Source: DSOS01 sp035286585
GTDB taxonomy: Bacteria > Chloroflexota > Anaerolineae > Anaerolineales > UBA4823
Length of the DNA stretch: 33,850 nt
Direction of reading: 5' to 3'
NCBI GenBank assembly: GCA_035286585.1
Contig: DATEDC010000151.1
Location: forward strand, 1 to 33,850
The notes under the pieces are model-generated. The model was not told where the DNA came from. It saw only the letters and a list, made by a program, of their open reading frames with translations, and did not search any database. The position numbers and the translations under genes are program-made. Shown piece by piece: positions 1 to 7,140 of this stretch. The first letter of the stretch is position 1. Every line of letters begins with the position of its first letter.

Positions 1-1
1 C

Positions 2-172
2 CGCCACCTGATCCAGGGCCGGGCGCTCAGGCTGAATTATCCCTTGAGTGCGCTGAAATCGGGGGAAAGCCTGGAGAAAAAGAACGCCCGATTGAGAGAA
101 TGGCTCGTTCAAAAACTCTCCACCAAGGAAGTGCGCTTCTATGGCGAAACGACATTTCTATTCGATGAGTAA
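2..172 (+). CDS. 3' end of an unidentified gene (partial)
   Basis: An open frame enters from the left edge and ends at TAA 170-172, giving 56 residues of C-terminus that finish RFYGETTFLFDE. The frame is preferred over the other two because its residues have an ordinary protein composition: a charged helical stretch (SLEKKNARLREWLVQKL) followed by a short beta-like tail. No catalytic motif or membrane segment is visible in the fragment and I do not recognise the family. The chrA gene starts about 75 bases downstream on the same strand, so co-transcription is possible but not shown. Confidence 0.6.
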   Translation, partial: RHLIQGRALRLNYPLSALKSGESLEKKNARLREWLVQKLSTKEVRFYGETTFLFDE

Positions 173-234
173 AGAGCCCCCGGCGCTCCAGGGCATTTCC
201 CAGTGAGCGACGATCCCCGCTTCGCTTGAAATAT

Positions 235-239
235 AGGGG
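235..239 (+). promoter_or_regulatory. Ribosome binding site that decides the chrA start
   Basis: AGGGG lies 7 bases before TTG 247. The longer reading of the frame, from TTG 226, has no Shine-Dalgarno-like sequence in front of it, so the start at 247 is preferred. Confidence 0.5.
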
Positions 240-246
240 CGTCGTA

Positions 247-1377
247 TTGTCCCCATTAAAAGAAGTCGCATTATTATTCCTAAAGCTTGGGACGGTCGCC
301 TTTGGCGGCCCCGCGGCTCACGTGGCGATCATGCACGCCGAGGTGGTGAAGCGCCGCAAGTGGCTGAGCGACCAGGAGTTCCTCGACCTGCTGGGAGCCA
401 CAAACCTGATCCCTGGGCCGAACTCCACCGAAATGGCCATTCACCTGGGATTTCTCCGGGCGGGCTGGCCCGGCTTGATTGCCGCTGGTCTGGGTTTCAT
501 CCTCCCCGCCGCCCTGATGGTCGGTCTGCTCGCCTGGGCATATAAGCTATACGGCGCGCTGCCCCAGGCGGAATGGCTGTTATACGGGGTAAAACCTGTG
601 GTCATTGCCATTATTGTCCAGGCGCTGTGGAGCCTGGGGGGCAAAGCGATCAAAAATCCCCTCACCGCAGTGGTCGCTGCGGCGGCATTGGGTCTGTATT
701 TCCTGGGTGTTAATGAGATCGCCCTGCTGTTCGCTGGGGGCGTGGTGGTGATGCTGGCTGCTAACCTGCAGCGTTTGCGCAGCCGCATGGCGGCGGCTTT
801 CCTGCTTCCCTTGGGAGGCATGACCGCCGCTCAAATCGCAGCCTCAATCCCTTTCAGTTTGCCCGTCCTGTTTTTGACCTTTCTCAAGATTGGCGCGGTG
901 CTGTATGGCAGTGGTTACGTGCTGCTGGCGTTTCTGCGCGCAGACCTGGTGGTGCGCTATGGCTGGCTCACCGACCCTCAGCTCATCGACGCAATCGCCA
1001 TCGGCCAGGTGACGCCTGGGCCGTTGTTCACCACGGCCACCTTCATCGGCTACCAGCTTGGTGGGGTGTCCGGCGCGCTGCTTGCCACGCTGGGCATTTT
1101 CCTGCCTTCGTTCGTTTTTGTCCTTATCTCCAATCCATTCATCCCTCGCATGCGCGGCTCCCCCTGGTTTGGGGCGCTGCTGGACGGCGTTAATGCGGCC
1201 GCCCTCGGCTTGATGGCTGCGGTCACCTGGCAGATCGGAGGCGCTTCGCTGATCGACCCGCTGACGGTCCTCGTCGCCCTGCTCGGGTTGGCCCTGCTGC
1301 TGCGCTTTAAGGTTAATTCTACATGGCTGATCGCGGCTGGAGCGCTGATCGGGCTGCTCAGCGCGGTCCTCCGCTAA
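247..1377 (+). CDS. chrA: Chromate transporter, two-domain CHR family
   Basis: This is a 376-residue integral membrane protein of the ChrA (CHR) family, whose characterised members export chromate across the cytoplasmic membrane. The two-domain architecture is visible. The first half carries FGGP (about 19-22) and a PGP motif in LIPGPNS (about 56-58). The second half repeats the pattern with GSGY (about 221-224) and VTPGP (about 257-259). Hydrophobic segments fill nearly the whole chain, and the length fits the usual 370-400 residues of long-chain CHR proteins. The start is TTG 247, because AGGGG lies 7 bases upstream; TTG 226 would add seven residues but has no ribosome site. No chromate reductase or chrB-type regulator is adjacent. 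Family membership is clear. The substrate is inferred, since many CHR proteins have never been tested. Confidence 0.9.
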   Translation: MSPLKEVALLFLKLGTVAFGGPAAHVAIMHAEVVKRRKWLSDQEFLDLLGATNLIPGPNSTEMAIHLGFLRAGWPGLIAAGLGFILPAALMVGLLAWAYKLYGALPQAEWLLYGVKPVVIAIIVQALWSLGGKAIKNPLTAVVAAAALGLYFLGVNEIALLFAGGVVVMLAANLQRLRSRMAAAFLLPLGGMTAAQIAASIPFSLPVLFLTFLKIGAVLYGSGYVLLAFLRADLVVRYGWLTDPQLIDAIAIGQVTPGPLFTTATFIGYQLGGVSGALLATLGIFLPSFVFVLISNPFIPRMRGSPWFGALLDGVNAAALGLMAAVTWQIGGASLIDPLTVLVALLGLALLLRFKVNSTWLIAAGALIGLLSAVLR

Positions 1378-1426
1378 AGCTGCCGTGCCAGGCCTGGATG
1401 AAGGGCAGGTTTGCGAGTAAAGATGC

Positions 1427-1451
1427 ATATTTGCGATATGATTGCAAATAT
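1427..1451. promoter_or_regulatory. Inverted repeat around a -10-like box, candidate operator
   Basis: ATATTTGC (1427-1434) and GCAAATAT (1444-1451) are perfect reverse complements separated by 9 bases. The spacer contains TATGAT (1437-1442), a 5/6 match to a -10 box. The site ends 45 bases before the GTG of the FAD oxidoreductase gene. This is the geometry of an operator for a dimeric repressor overlapping a promoter. No good -35 was found, so the promoter is tentative. Confidence 0.4.
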
Positions 1452-1496
1452 TCATAAACGACACGCCCCGAGATGGCTTAAGTTCGAGAAGCACCC

Positions 1497-2666
1497 GTGG
1501 AACATACCTGCGACCTGCTGATCATCGGCGCCGGCCCGGCTGGGGTCTCCACCGCGCTTCACCTGCTCCAGCTTGACCCCACCTGGAAGGACCGGCTGCT
1601 GGTGCTGGAAAAAGCCGCCCACCCCCGCCCCAAGCTGTGCGGGGGTGGGTTGACCAGGCCTGGCTTGCAAATCCTGCGCGACCTCGGATTCGAGCTGCCT
1701 CTGCCTCTACCGCATGAGGACATCCAGGATGTCCACCTGGCGTATTCCGGGCGCGCCATTCACGTGCGCGGCCAGCCCCAATTTGCTGTCTTCCACCGCC
1801 CTGAGCTGGACGCCTACCTGGCCGACCAGGCCCGGCGCAAGGGCGTTACTATACTTGAAAACCAGCCCGTAGAAAAGCTGGTGGTGGAAAGCCAGGGCGT
1901 GGTGGTTGCCACGCCGGGCGGTTTTTTCCGCAGCCGGGCTGTGGTCGGAGCGGATGGGTCAAAAGGGGTTACCCAGCGTTATGTGAACCGGGGCAGGGGG
2001 GGTAAGCGGGTGGCCCGCCTATTGGAGGTGCACGAGCCAGGGTTAGAACACCCGCCAGCGTTTGTTGAGCAGAGTGCGTATTTTGATTTCACCCCGCTGA
2101 GAGATCGCCTGCAGGGTTATTTTTGGGAATTCCCCTTTCGTTTGGCAGGCAAACCAGCCTTCAATTACGGCGTTTACGACGCCCGCCTGGCTCGTTGGCG
2201 GCCCAAGGCGGATCTGCCGGGCGTGTTGTCCAGGTCCATGGCTGAGCGCCGCGCATCCCTCCCGGACTTTAAACTGGAGGGTCACCCAATCAACCTGTTC
2301 CGCCCGTTCAATCGAATCGCCGTCCCTCGGCTGCTGCTGGTCGGCGACGCCGCCGGCGTAGACCCCTTGTTCGGCGAAGGGATCGCCCCTGCTCTGGGTT
2401 ACGGGCAGGTGGCGGCCCGAACGCTTCAGAGAGCCTTTGGGCAGGGTGAATTTTCGTTCCGTAATTATCGCCGCGATGTGTTGGCTTCTGAGCTTGGGCG
2501 CTACCTGCTCCTGCGTTGGGGAGTCGCCTGGTGGGGCTATCGCCTGGGGTGGTCGCCTGTCTTTATGCACGCGCTCTGGACGATGGGGGCTATTTTAGCC
2601 CGCCTGTGGCCTGAACCGCCCCACCTCTTCTTGGAGGGCCCCAACTTGAGTAAGGCGCCAAAGTAA
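1497..2666 (+). CDS. FAD-dependent oxidoreductase, geranylgeranyl reductase family
   Basis: This is a 389-residue flavoprotein. It opens with a Rossmann FAD-binding motif (LLIIGAGPAGVSTALHLL, about residues 7-24). KLCGGGLT (about 46-53) is the cysteine-containing motif typical of the geranylgeranyl reductase family. A second FAD motif, LLVGDAAGVDPLFGEGI, lies near residue 281. Family members saturate isoprenoid chains of lipids, quinones or chlorophyll precursors, or act as related flavin monooxygenases; the substrate here cannot be told. The start is GTG 1497, with only a weak purine stretch upstream. It is co-directional with chrA (gap 119 bases) and surE (gap 103), but the inverted repeat upstream suggests its own promoter. 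There is no signal peptide. The C-terminus is aromatic-rich and could lie at the membrane surface. Confidence 0.8.
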   Translation: MEHTCDLLIIGAGPAGVSTALHLLQLDPTWKDRLLVLEKAAHPRPKLCGGGLTRPGLQILRDLGFELPLPLPHEDIQDVHLAYSGRAIHVRGQPQFAVFHRPELDAYLADQARRKGVTILENQPVEKLVVESQGVVVATPGGFFRSRAVVGADGSKGVTQRYVNRGRGGKRVARLLEVHEPGLEHPPAFVEQSAYFDFTPLRDRLQGYFWEFPFRLAGKPAFNYGVYDARLARWRPKADLPGVLSRSMAERRASLPDFKLEGHPINLFRPFNRIAVPRLLLVGDAAGVDPLFGEGIAPALGYGQVAARTLQRAFGQGEFSFRNYRRDVLASELGRYLLLRWGVAWWGYRLGWSPVFMHALWTMGAILARLWPEPPHLFLEGPNLSKAPK

Positions 2667-2726
2667 GTTAGAGCTGTTCGCGGTAGAATCGCCCCTGGTG
2701 ATCAGCTTATCTATGAAGAACCGGGC

Positions 2727-2755
2727 CTGACAGGTTTTCAAGCTGGCGATAAATT
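2727..2755 (+). promoter_or_regulatory. Putative promoter of surE, nearly leaderless
   Basis: CTGACA (2727-2732, 5/6 to -35) and TAAATT (2750-2755, 4/6 to -10) are separated by exactly 17 bases. Transcription would begin near 2762, leaving only about 8 bases before ATG 2770, and no Shine-Dalgarno sequence is present there. Confidence 0.4.
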
Positions 2756-2769
2756 GTCTGTGTTGCGCC

Positions 2770-3591
2770 ATGGAAAAAACACAAATTTTACTCACCAATG
2801 ACGATGGCATTCGCTCGCCTGGCTTGTGGGCGGCAGCCAGCGCCCTCTCCGAGATCGGCTACGTGCATGTGGCTGCCCCGCGCGACCAGTTCTCCGGGGC
2901 GGGGAGGAGCATGCCCAGCACCTCCGACGGCACCATCCGCCCTGTGCAGGTCCAGGTGAACGGCAAAGTCTGGACGGTCTATGCGGTCGGCGGCACCCCA
3001 GCCCAGACCGTGCAGCACGCCGTACTGGAGATCTTGCCCCGCCGGCCCGACCTGGTCGTCTCTGGCATCAATTATGGTGAGAATGTGGGCAGCGGTGTGA
3101 CCGTCTCCGGCACGGTAGGGGCTGCCCTGGAAGCCGCCTCGCTTGGAATCCCCGCTCTGGCGATCTCCCTGGAAACCGAGCAGAGCCACCATCTTTCCTA
3201 TTCGACCGACGTGGATTTCACCGCCGCAGCTTATTTTGCCAGCTATTTTGCCCGCCTGCTGCTGGATTACCCCATGCCGGAGGACGTGCAAGTGCTGAAA
3301 GTCGATGTGCCTTCGGATGCCCGCCCCGAGACCCCCTGGACAGTGACGCGTTTATCCTTGCAGCGTTATTTCGAGGCCACCCCGCCAAACCGCCATTCCT
3401 GGGATCATCCCGGCGCGGTCGGCTACCGCCTGGCAGAGAAGCGCTATCAGGCTGCGGCTGATTCGGACGTTTACGCCCTCAGCGTAAAACGCCTGGTCTC
3501 GGTCACGCCGCTCAGCCTGGATCTGACCTCGAGGGTGTATCTCGCAGATTTGGAGGCCCTGCTGCGCGGGCAAGCGAAATCGATTCCATAG
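2770..3591 (+). CDS. surE: 5'/3'-nucleotidase SurE
   Basis: This is a 273-residue SurE-family metal-dependent phosphatase, which removes phosphate from nucleoside 5'- and 3'-monophosphates in the cytoplasm. The N-terminal signature ILLTNDDGIRSPGL carries the two metal-binding aspartates (NDDG, about residues 10-13). AAPRDQFSGAG contains the conserved phosphate-contacting serine. VVSGINYGENVG (about 97-108) supplies the conserved asparagine, followed by the SGTVGAALEA segment. Length is typical for the family (about 250-270). The start is ATG 2770 with no ribosome site, which agrees with the near-leaderless promoter just upstream. It ends 22 bases before the convergent IMPase-family gene. The assignment is firm. 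Confidence 0.96.
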   Translation: MEKTQILLTNDDGIRSPGLWAAASALSEIGYVHVAAPRDQFSGAGRSMPSTSDGTIRPVQVQVNGKVWTVYAVGGTPAQTVQHAVLEILPRRPDLVVSGINYGENVGSGVTVSGTVGAALEAASLGIPALAISLETEQSHHLSYSTDVDFTAAAYFASYFARLLLDYPMPEDVQVLKVDVPSDARPETPWTVTRLSLQRYFEATPPNRHSWDHPGAVGYRLAEKRYQAAADSDVYALSVKRLVSVTPLSLDLTSRVYLADLEALLRGQAKSIP

Positions 3592-3613
3592 ACCCCTGCT
3601 GGGACACCTGGGC

Positions 3614-4399
3614 TTACTGATATGATCCTTCCGCCAAGATCGCCAGCATGGCCGGGTGGATAAAGGGGTTAGCCACCAGGATGGACAACGGCTGGGTCAG
3701 ATAATCCTGACCGCCGCGCAGATCGGTGACCAGGGCGCCAGCTTCTTTGGCGATCAAACCCCCAGCTGCGACATCCCAGGGGTTCAGGCGGATTTCCCAA
3801 AACCCATCAAAGCGACCCGCAGCCACATAGCACAGGTCAATAGCCGCAGAGCCCAAGCGACGCACGCCCTGGGTGAGAAGGGAAAAGCGATTGAAATATT
3901 CCAGGTTGTTTTCCGGGTTGGTGCGCACGTCGTAGGGAAAGCCGGTGACCAGCAAGCTGTGGTCCAGGTCGCTCACATTAGAGACTCGCATCTCTTCCCT
4001 ATTCAGCCAGGCGCCCATTCCTTTCTCGGCACTGAAGCACTCATCACGGAGCGGATCGTACACCACCCCCAATAACACTTCGCCGCCCTCCTGGTAAGCC
4101 AGCGAGACAGAAAAGATCGGCACGCCGTGGGCGTAATTTACTGTCCCATCCAGGGGGTCCACGTACCACAAACAGCAGTCCTCTCCGGCGGAGACGCCGC
4201 TTTCCTCAGCCAGCACTTTGTGGTCGGGATACCTGCGGAGTATCTCATCCAGCAAGAACTGCTCAGAGCGGCGATCGACCTCGGTGACCAGGTCGATGAT
4301 ACCTTTATAGTTTACCTGATGCCGGTTCCCGTATCCGAGGCGCAGAATTTCGCCTGCCTCGCGGGCCAGAGTTTCGATTTCAGTCAGGGTTGGTCTCAT
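3614..4399 (-). CDS. suhB: Inositol monophosphatase family protein
   Basis: This is a 261-residue magnesium-dependent, lithium-sensitive-type phosphatase of the IMPase/SuhB family. Such enzymes hydrolyse inositol 1-phosphate or related sugar phosphates. The metal site can be read directly: E65 in AEESG, D81 and D84 in WYVDPLDGT, and D209 in NPWDVAAGG (motif 2, followed by IAKEAGA). Length matches the family. Its ATG (4397-4399) overlaps the stop codon of the upstream response-regulator gene in an ATGA arrangement, so the two are almost certainly translated from one mRNA. The gene symbol follows the closest familiar family name. The exact substrate (inositol phosphate, NADP, fructose bisphosphate, 3'-phosphoadenosine phosphate) is not decided by sequence alone. 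Confidence 0.9.
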   Translation of the reverse strand: MRPTLTEIETLAREAGEILRLGYGNRHQVNYKGIIDLVTEVDRRSEQFLLDEILRRYPDHKVLAEESGVSAGEDCCLWYVDPLDGTVNYAHGVPIFSVSLAYQEGGEVLLGVVYDPLRDECFSAEKGMGAWLNREEMRVSNVSDLDHSLLVTGFPYDVRTNPENNLEYFNRFSLLTQGVRRLGSAAIDLCYVAAGRFDGFWEIRLNPWDVAAGGLIAKEAGALVTDLRGGQDYLTQPLSILVANPFIHPAMLAILAEGSYQ

Positions 4400-5022
4400 G
4401 GGTTATTGGATTGGTTGAGTAAGCGGTGGAGCTGCTCGAGCTCGTTTTGGATGTCCGCCCGATGGACGTGCGCTTCAGCCAGCAAGGCCTCGAAGGCTGG
4501 TTTTTGCCCTTCCGGCAGGCTCTCCAGCAGGCGCTCGGTGCGCTTGATTTGGGTGAGCTTATGGCGCAGTTTGTTTTCGAGCCGCTCGCGATAGACAGTA
4601 TAAAACTCGCGCTCATCCAGGGGCGGCGGGGGCGAGGCCGGACCTTCCGTCAGCACCTCAGCCACCGTCAATAGGAACTCCTCGGTGTCCACCGGTTTTT
4701 CAAGGAAGCGCGCCGCGCCAAGGCGGAGCGCAAAGGCTTTGTCTTCAGGCGTGACATAGGTAGCCGAGAGGAAGATGATCGGGACTTGATTGGTCTTTGG
4801 GTTGGTGCGCAGGTGCTGAACCAGCGCATAGCCGTCCATCTTGGGCATCAGGATATCCGTTATCACCAGGGCCGGGTGTTCTCGTTCCAGGAGCGCCAGG
4901 GCTTCTTGCCCGTTCCTGGCAGTGATCACCGGATAGCCTTTGAACTTCAGAGTGACCTCCAGCAGCTCTAAGATGTGGGGGAAATCTTCGACCACCAGGA
5001 TCGGACCGTAAGGGATGTTCAT
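4396..5022 (-). CDS. Response regulator, receiver domain with coiled-coil tail
   Basis: This is a 208-residue protein with a complete receiver domain (about 5-125). It has the acidic pair E12-D13, the phospho-acceptor D56 in ITDILMPKMDG, S86 in FLSA, and K109 in LEKP. A proline-rich linker (ASPPPPLDE, about 129-137) leads to a charged, leucine-patterned helix to the C-terminus, probably a coiled coil. There is no DNA-binding or enzymatic output domain, so the output is probably protein-protein interaction. No histidine kinase is in the window, making it an orphan regulator. The gene overlaps the IMPase-family gene by 4 bases and sits 47 bases after the HD gene. A TAGGAT box 6 bases before the ATG could mark an internal promoter, but it is weak. 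Confidence 0.92.
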   Translation of the reverse strand: MNIPYGPILVVEDFPHILELLEVTLKFKGYPVITARNGQEALALLEREHPALVITDILMPKMDGYALVQHLRTNPKTNQVPIIFLSATYVTPEDKAFALRLGAARFLEKPVDTEEFLLTVAEVLTEGPASPPPPLDEREFYTVYRERLENKLRHKLTQIKRTERLLESLPEGQKPAFEALLAEAHVHRADIQNELEQLHRLLNQSNNP

Positions 5023-5069
5023 AGTGTTATCCTAGCCATTTGTAGAAAGTGAGCCCCAGTTAATTTGCC

Positions 5070-5726
5070 TTACCCTTCTCCGTCCCATTCGGCTGCCAGG
5101 CGGACGAAGTACGCTTCCATAACGCGGTGGCGTTCTACGCCAATCTTGCGTGCGGAGGGCGTGTACAGTCGGTTATTCAGCCAGCGCAGCTTGAAAATGT
5201 ACTCGTGGTAGGCGCTGTGGGCCTCCCCGGTTTCGCCCAGGCCTGACCGTTTGAACTGCTCGGAGGCACGGGCATACGTCGGCTGCCTGGCCTGCACAGC
5301 GTAGCCTATGGCGCGCGCCACCCCGATCGCGCCGATGGCGTCCAGCTTATCCGCATCGAACAGGATCTTCGCTTCCAGTGTTTGCGGATGCTCGCTCTCG
5401 TCTCTGAAGCGATGGCTGCGAATGCAGTGCTGCACGGCAGCGATGCGCTCTTCGGACCAGCCCTCCTCGCCCAGAACGGTTTTCGCAAACTCGGCCGCAG
5501 CGTGGTGATGGGATGCTCGCGTCTCGGGCGGGAGTTTCGCAGCGCTCTCGCGATCGGCTTCAATTCCAGCGTCGTGCAGCAGGGCAGCCGCCTTCACAAT
5601 TTCTATATCTGCGCCCTCGATCTGGGCGAGACGAACAGCCATCTGGTACACGCGGGCGACATGGTCGAAGCCGTGCACAGGGTCTGATGCAGAATACCAC
5701 GAACGGGCGTTTTCTAAAGATAACAT
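5070..5726 (-). CDS. HD-domain phosphohydrolase
   Basis: This is a 218-residue protein of the HD superfamily, a divalent-metal phosphohydrolase usually acting on nucleotides. The metal-binding pattern is complete: H22 in HGFDHV, H51-D52 in ALLHDAG, and D126 in DADKLDAIG. Additional histidines (SHHH, about 72-75, and IRSH near 104) match the YedJ-like single-HD branch. The fold should end near residue 150, and the C-terminal third is helical. The start is ATG 5724-5726, with no evident ribosome site. It lies between hutI (48-base gap) and the response regulator (47-base gap), all on the minus strand. A link to nucleotide signalling is possible, but the substrate is unknown. Confidence 0.88.
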   Translation of the reverse strand: MLSLENARSWYSASDPVHGFDHVARVYQMAVRLAQIEGADIEIVKAAALLHDAGIEADRESAAKLPPETRASHHHAAAEFAKTVLGEEGWSEERIAAVQHCIRSHRFRDESEHPQTLEAKILFDADKLDAIGAIGVARAIGYAVQARQPTYARASEQFKRSGLGETGEAHSAYHEYIFKLRWLNNRLYTPSARKIGVERHRVMEAYFVRLAAEWDGEG

Positions 5727-5774
5727 CGCGTTGTTTCGAATGCCCTACGCCAAGTGGTCCGGCGGCGCTACGGC

Positions 5775-7025
5775 TTAGATGGTGTAAACCCTGCCCTTTT
5801 TGATCACCGTGTGGACCAGATTCGTGCCGAAACGGTAGCCCATGTGGCGGTAGTCGGGCGCGTTCAAAATGAGCAGATCGGCCTGCTTGCCAGGCTCCAG
5901 CGACCCAATCCGGTCGACCCTCGCGATGGCGGCCGCGGCGTTAATCGTCCCGGCTGCGATTGCCTGGGCAGGGGTCAGGCGCAGGTAGCGGCAAGCCAGG
6001 GCGATGGCGAACTGCATGCTCTCGCACCAGGCGGTGCCCGGGTTGAGGTCGGTAGCGATCGCCAGCAGCCCGCCGGCGTCTAAAATTTCTTGCGCCGGTG
6101 TGTAGCGAGTTTCGGCCAGGCCAAATGGGGTGCAGGGCAGCGCCACGGCAACGGTATCGCTTTGCGCCAGGGCGGTGATGTCTTCCGCCGAAGAGGCGAC
6201 CAGATGGTCCGCCGAGAGGGCGCCGAGCTCGACCGCCAGCCGGGCGCCGCCCAGGTTGTCGAACTCGTCAGCGTGAATTTTTAACGGGAAGCCAAGCTGG
6301 CGCGCCGTTTTCAGGATGCGGCGAGACTGCTCCAGGGAGAAAGCCCCTGTTTCGCAGAAGACGTCCACAAACGGCATTTCATGGTAAGGCGCGTGGTGAG
6401 GCCACCAATCGCAGAGCACCGGCAGCATTGTGTTGCACAGCAGGTCGGTGTACGCTTCAGGCTGGTCTTGGTATTCAGGCGCGATGGCGTGCGCCCCCAG
6501 GAAGGTGATTGCCAGCTCGAGCGGTCCCTCGGAATTCAAAGCCAGCGCGGCCTGCAGTATGCGCAGCTCGGTGGCTGTCCGCAGCCCGTAACCGCTCTTG
6601 ACCTCTGCCGTGGTTGTCCCGTGGTTGAACATATGCCATAAGCGCGGCCTGGTCTCTTCCAGCAGCTTGCTCAATGAAGCGCTGCGCGTGAGGCGCACGG
6701 TGGAGAGGATGCCGCCTCCGCCGGCCAAGATTTCCATGTAGCTTTTGCCTTGCAAGCGCATCTCGAACTCGCTGGCGCGGTCGCCGGCCCAAATTGCATG
6801 CGTGTGCGCGTCCACCAGGCCCGGCATAACCACGCGTCCGCCCGCGTCCAGCGCCAGTTCGGTGGGGTAGGCGAGGCGCAGCTCGTCGCTTCGGCCAACG
6901 GCGGTAATTTTTTCGTCCTGGATGAGCACTGCGCCATCTGGGATGATCGCCAGGCGACCCAGCTCGCGTCCGCGCTGCGGGCCGCCAGCCAGGGTCAGCA
7001 GTTGGGAGGCGGAATGGATCAGCAT
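5775..7025 (-). CDS. hutI: Imidazolonepropionase
   Basis: This is a 416-residue amidohydrolase-superfamily enzyme. It hydrolyses 4-imidazolone-5-propanoate to N-formimino-L-glutamate in histidine degradation. Its ligands can be read: H74 and H76 (DAHTHAIWAGDR), H251 (KIHADEFDNLGG), H274 (ADHLV) and D326 (ATDLNPGTAWCESM). The HutI-specific features GGGGI (102-106), EVKSGYGL and the conserved FE(M)RL segment after the metal motif are all present. Length is typical. The other histidine-utilisation genes (hutH, hutU, hutG/F) are not in the window, so the pathway must be completed elsewhere. The start is ATG 7023-7025; a TATAAT box lies 22 bases upstream and there is no Shine-Dalgarno sequence. 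Confidence 0.95.
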   Translation of the reverse strand: MLIHSASQLLTLAGGPQRGRELGRLAIIPDGAVLIQDEKITAVGRSDELRLAYPTELALDAGGRVVMPGLVDAHTHAIWAGDRASEFEMRLQGKSYMEILAGGGGILSTVRLTRSASLSKLLEETRPRLWHMFNHGTTTAEVKSGYGLRTATELRILQAALALNSEGPLELAITFLGAHAIAPEYQDQPEAYTDLLCNTMLPVLCDWWPHHAPYHEMPFVDVFCETGAFSLEQSRRILKTARQLGFPLKIHADEFDNLGGARLAVELGALSADHLVASSAEDITALAQSDTVAVALPCTPFGLAETRYTPAQEILDAGGLLAIATDLNPGTAWCESMQFAIALACRYLRLTPAQAIAAGTINAAAAIARVDRIGSLEPGKQADLLILNAPDYRHMGYRFGTNLVHTVIKKGRVYTI

Positions 7026-7047
7026 AAGTTTCGGAAGTGGTGGGTTT

Positions 7048-7053
7048 ATTATA
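7048..7053 (-). promoter_or_regulatory. -10 box of hutI
   Basis: A perfect TATAAT reads on the minus strand 22 bases before the hutI ATG. No convincing -35 box lies 16-18 bases further upstream. The 115-base gap is shared with the divergent lyase gene, so the two may be coregulated. Confidence 0.4.
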
Positions 7054-7140
7054 ACCGAGAGACCTGCTCAGTTGGGTCGGGCGCAATAATCAGAGTAAAA
7101 TTGTGTGGATTAATCGAGATTTTAGGAGAAAGGTTTAGGA

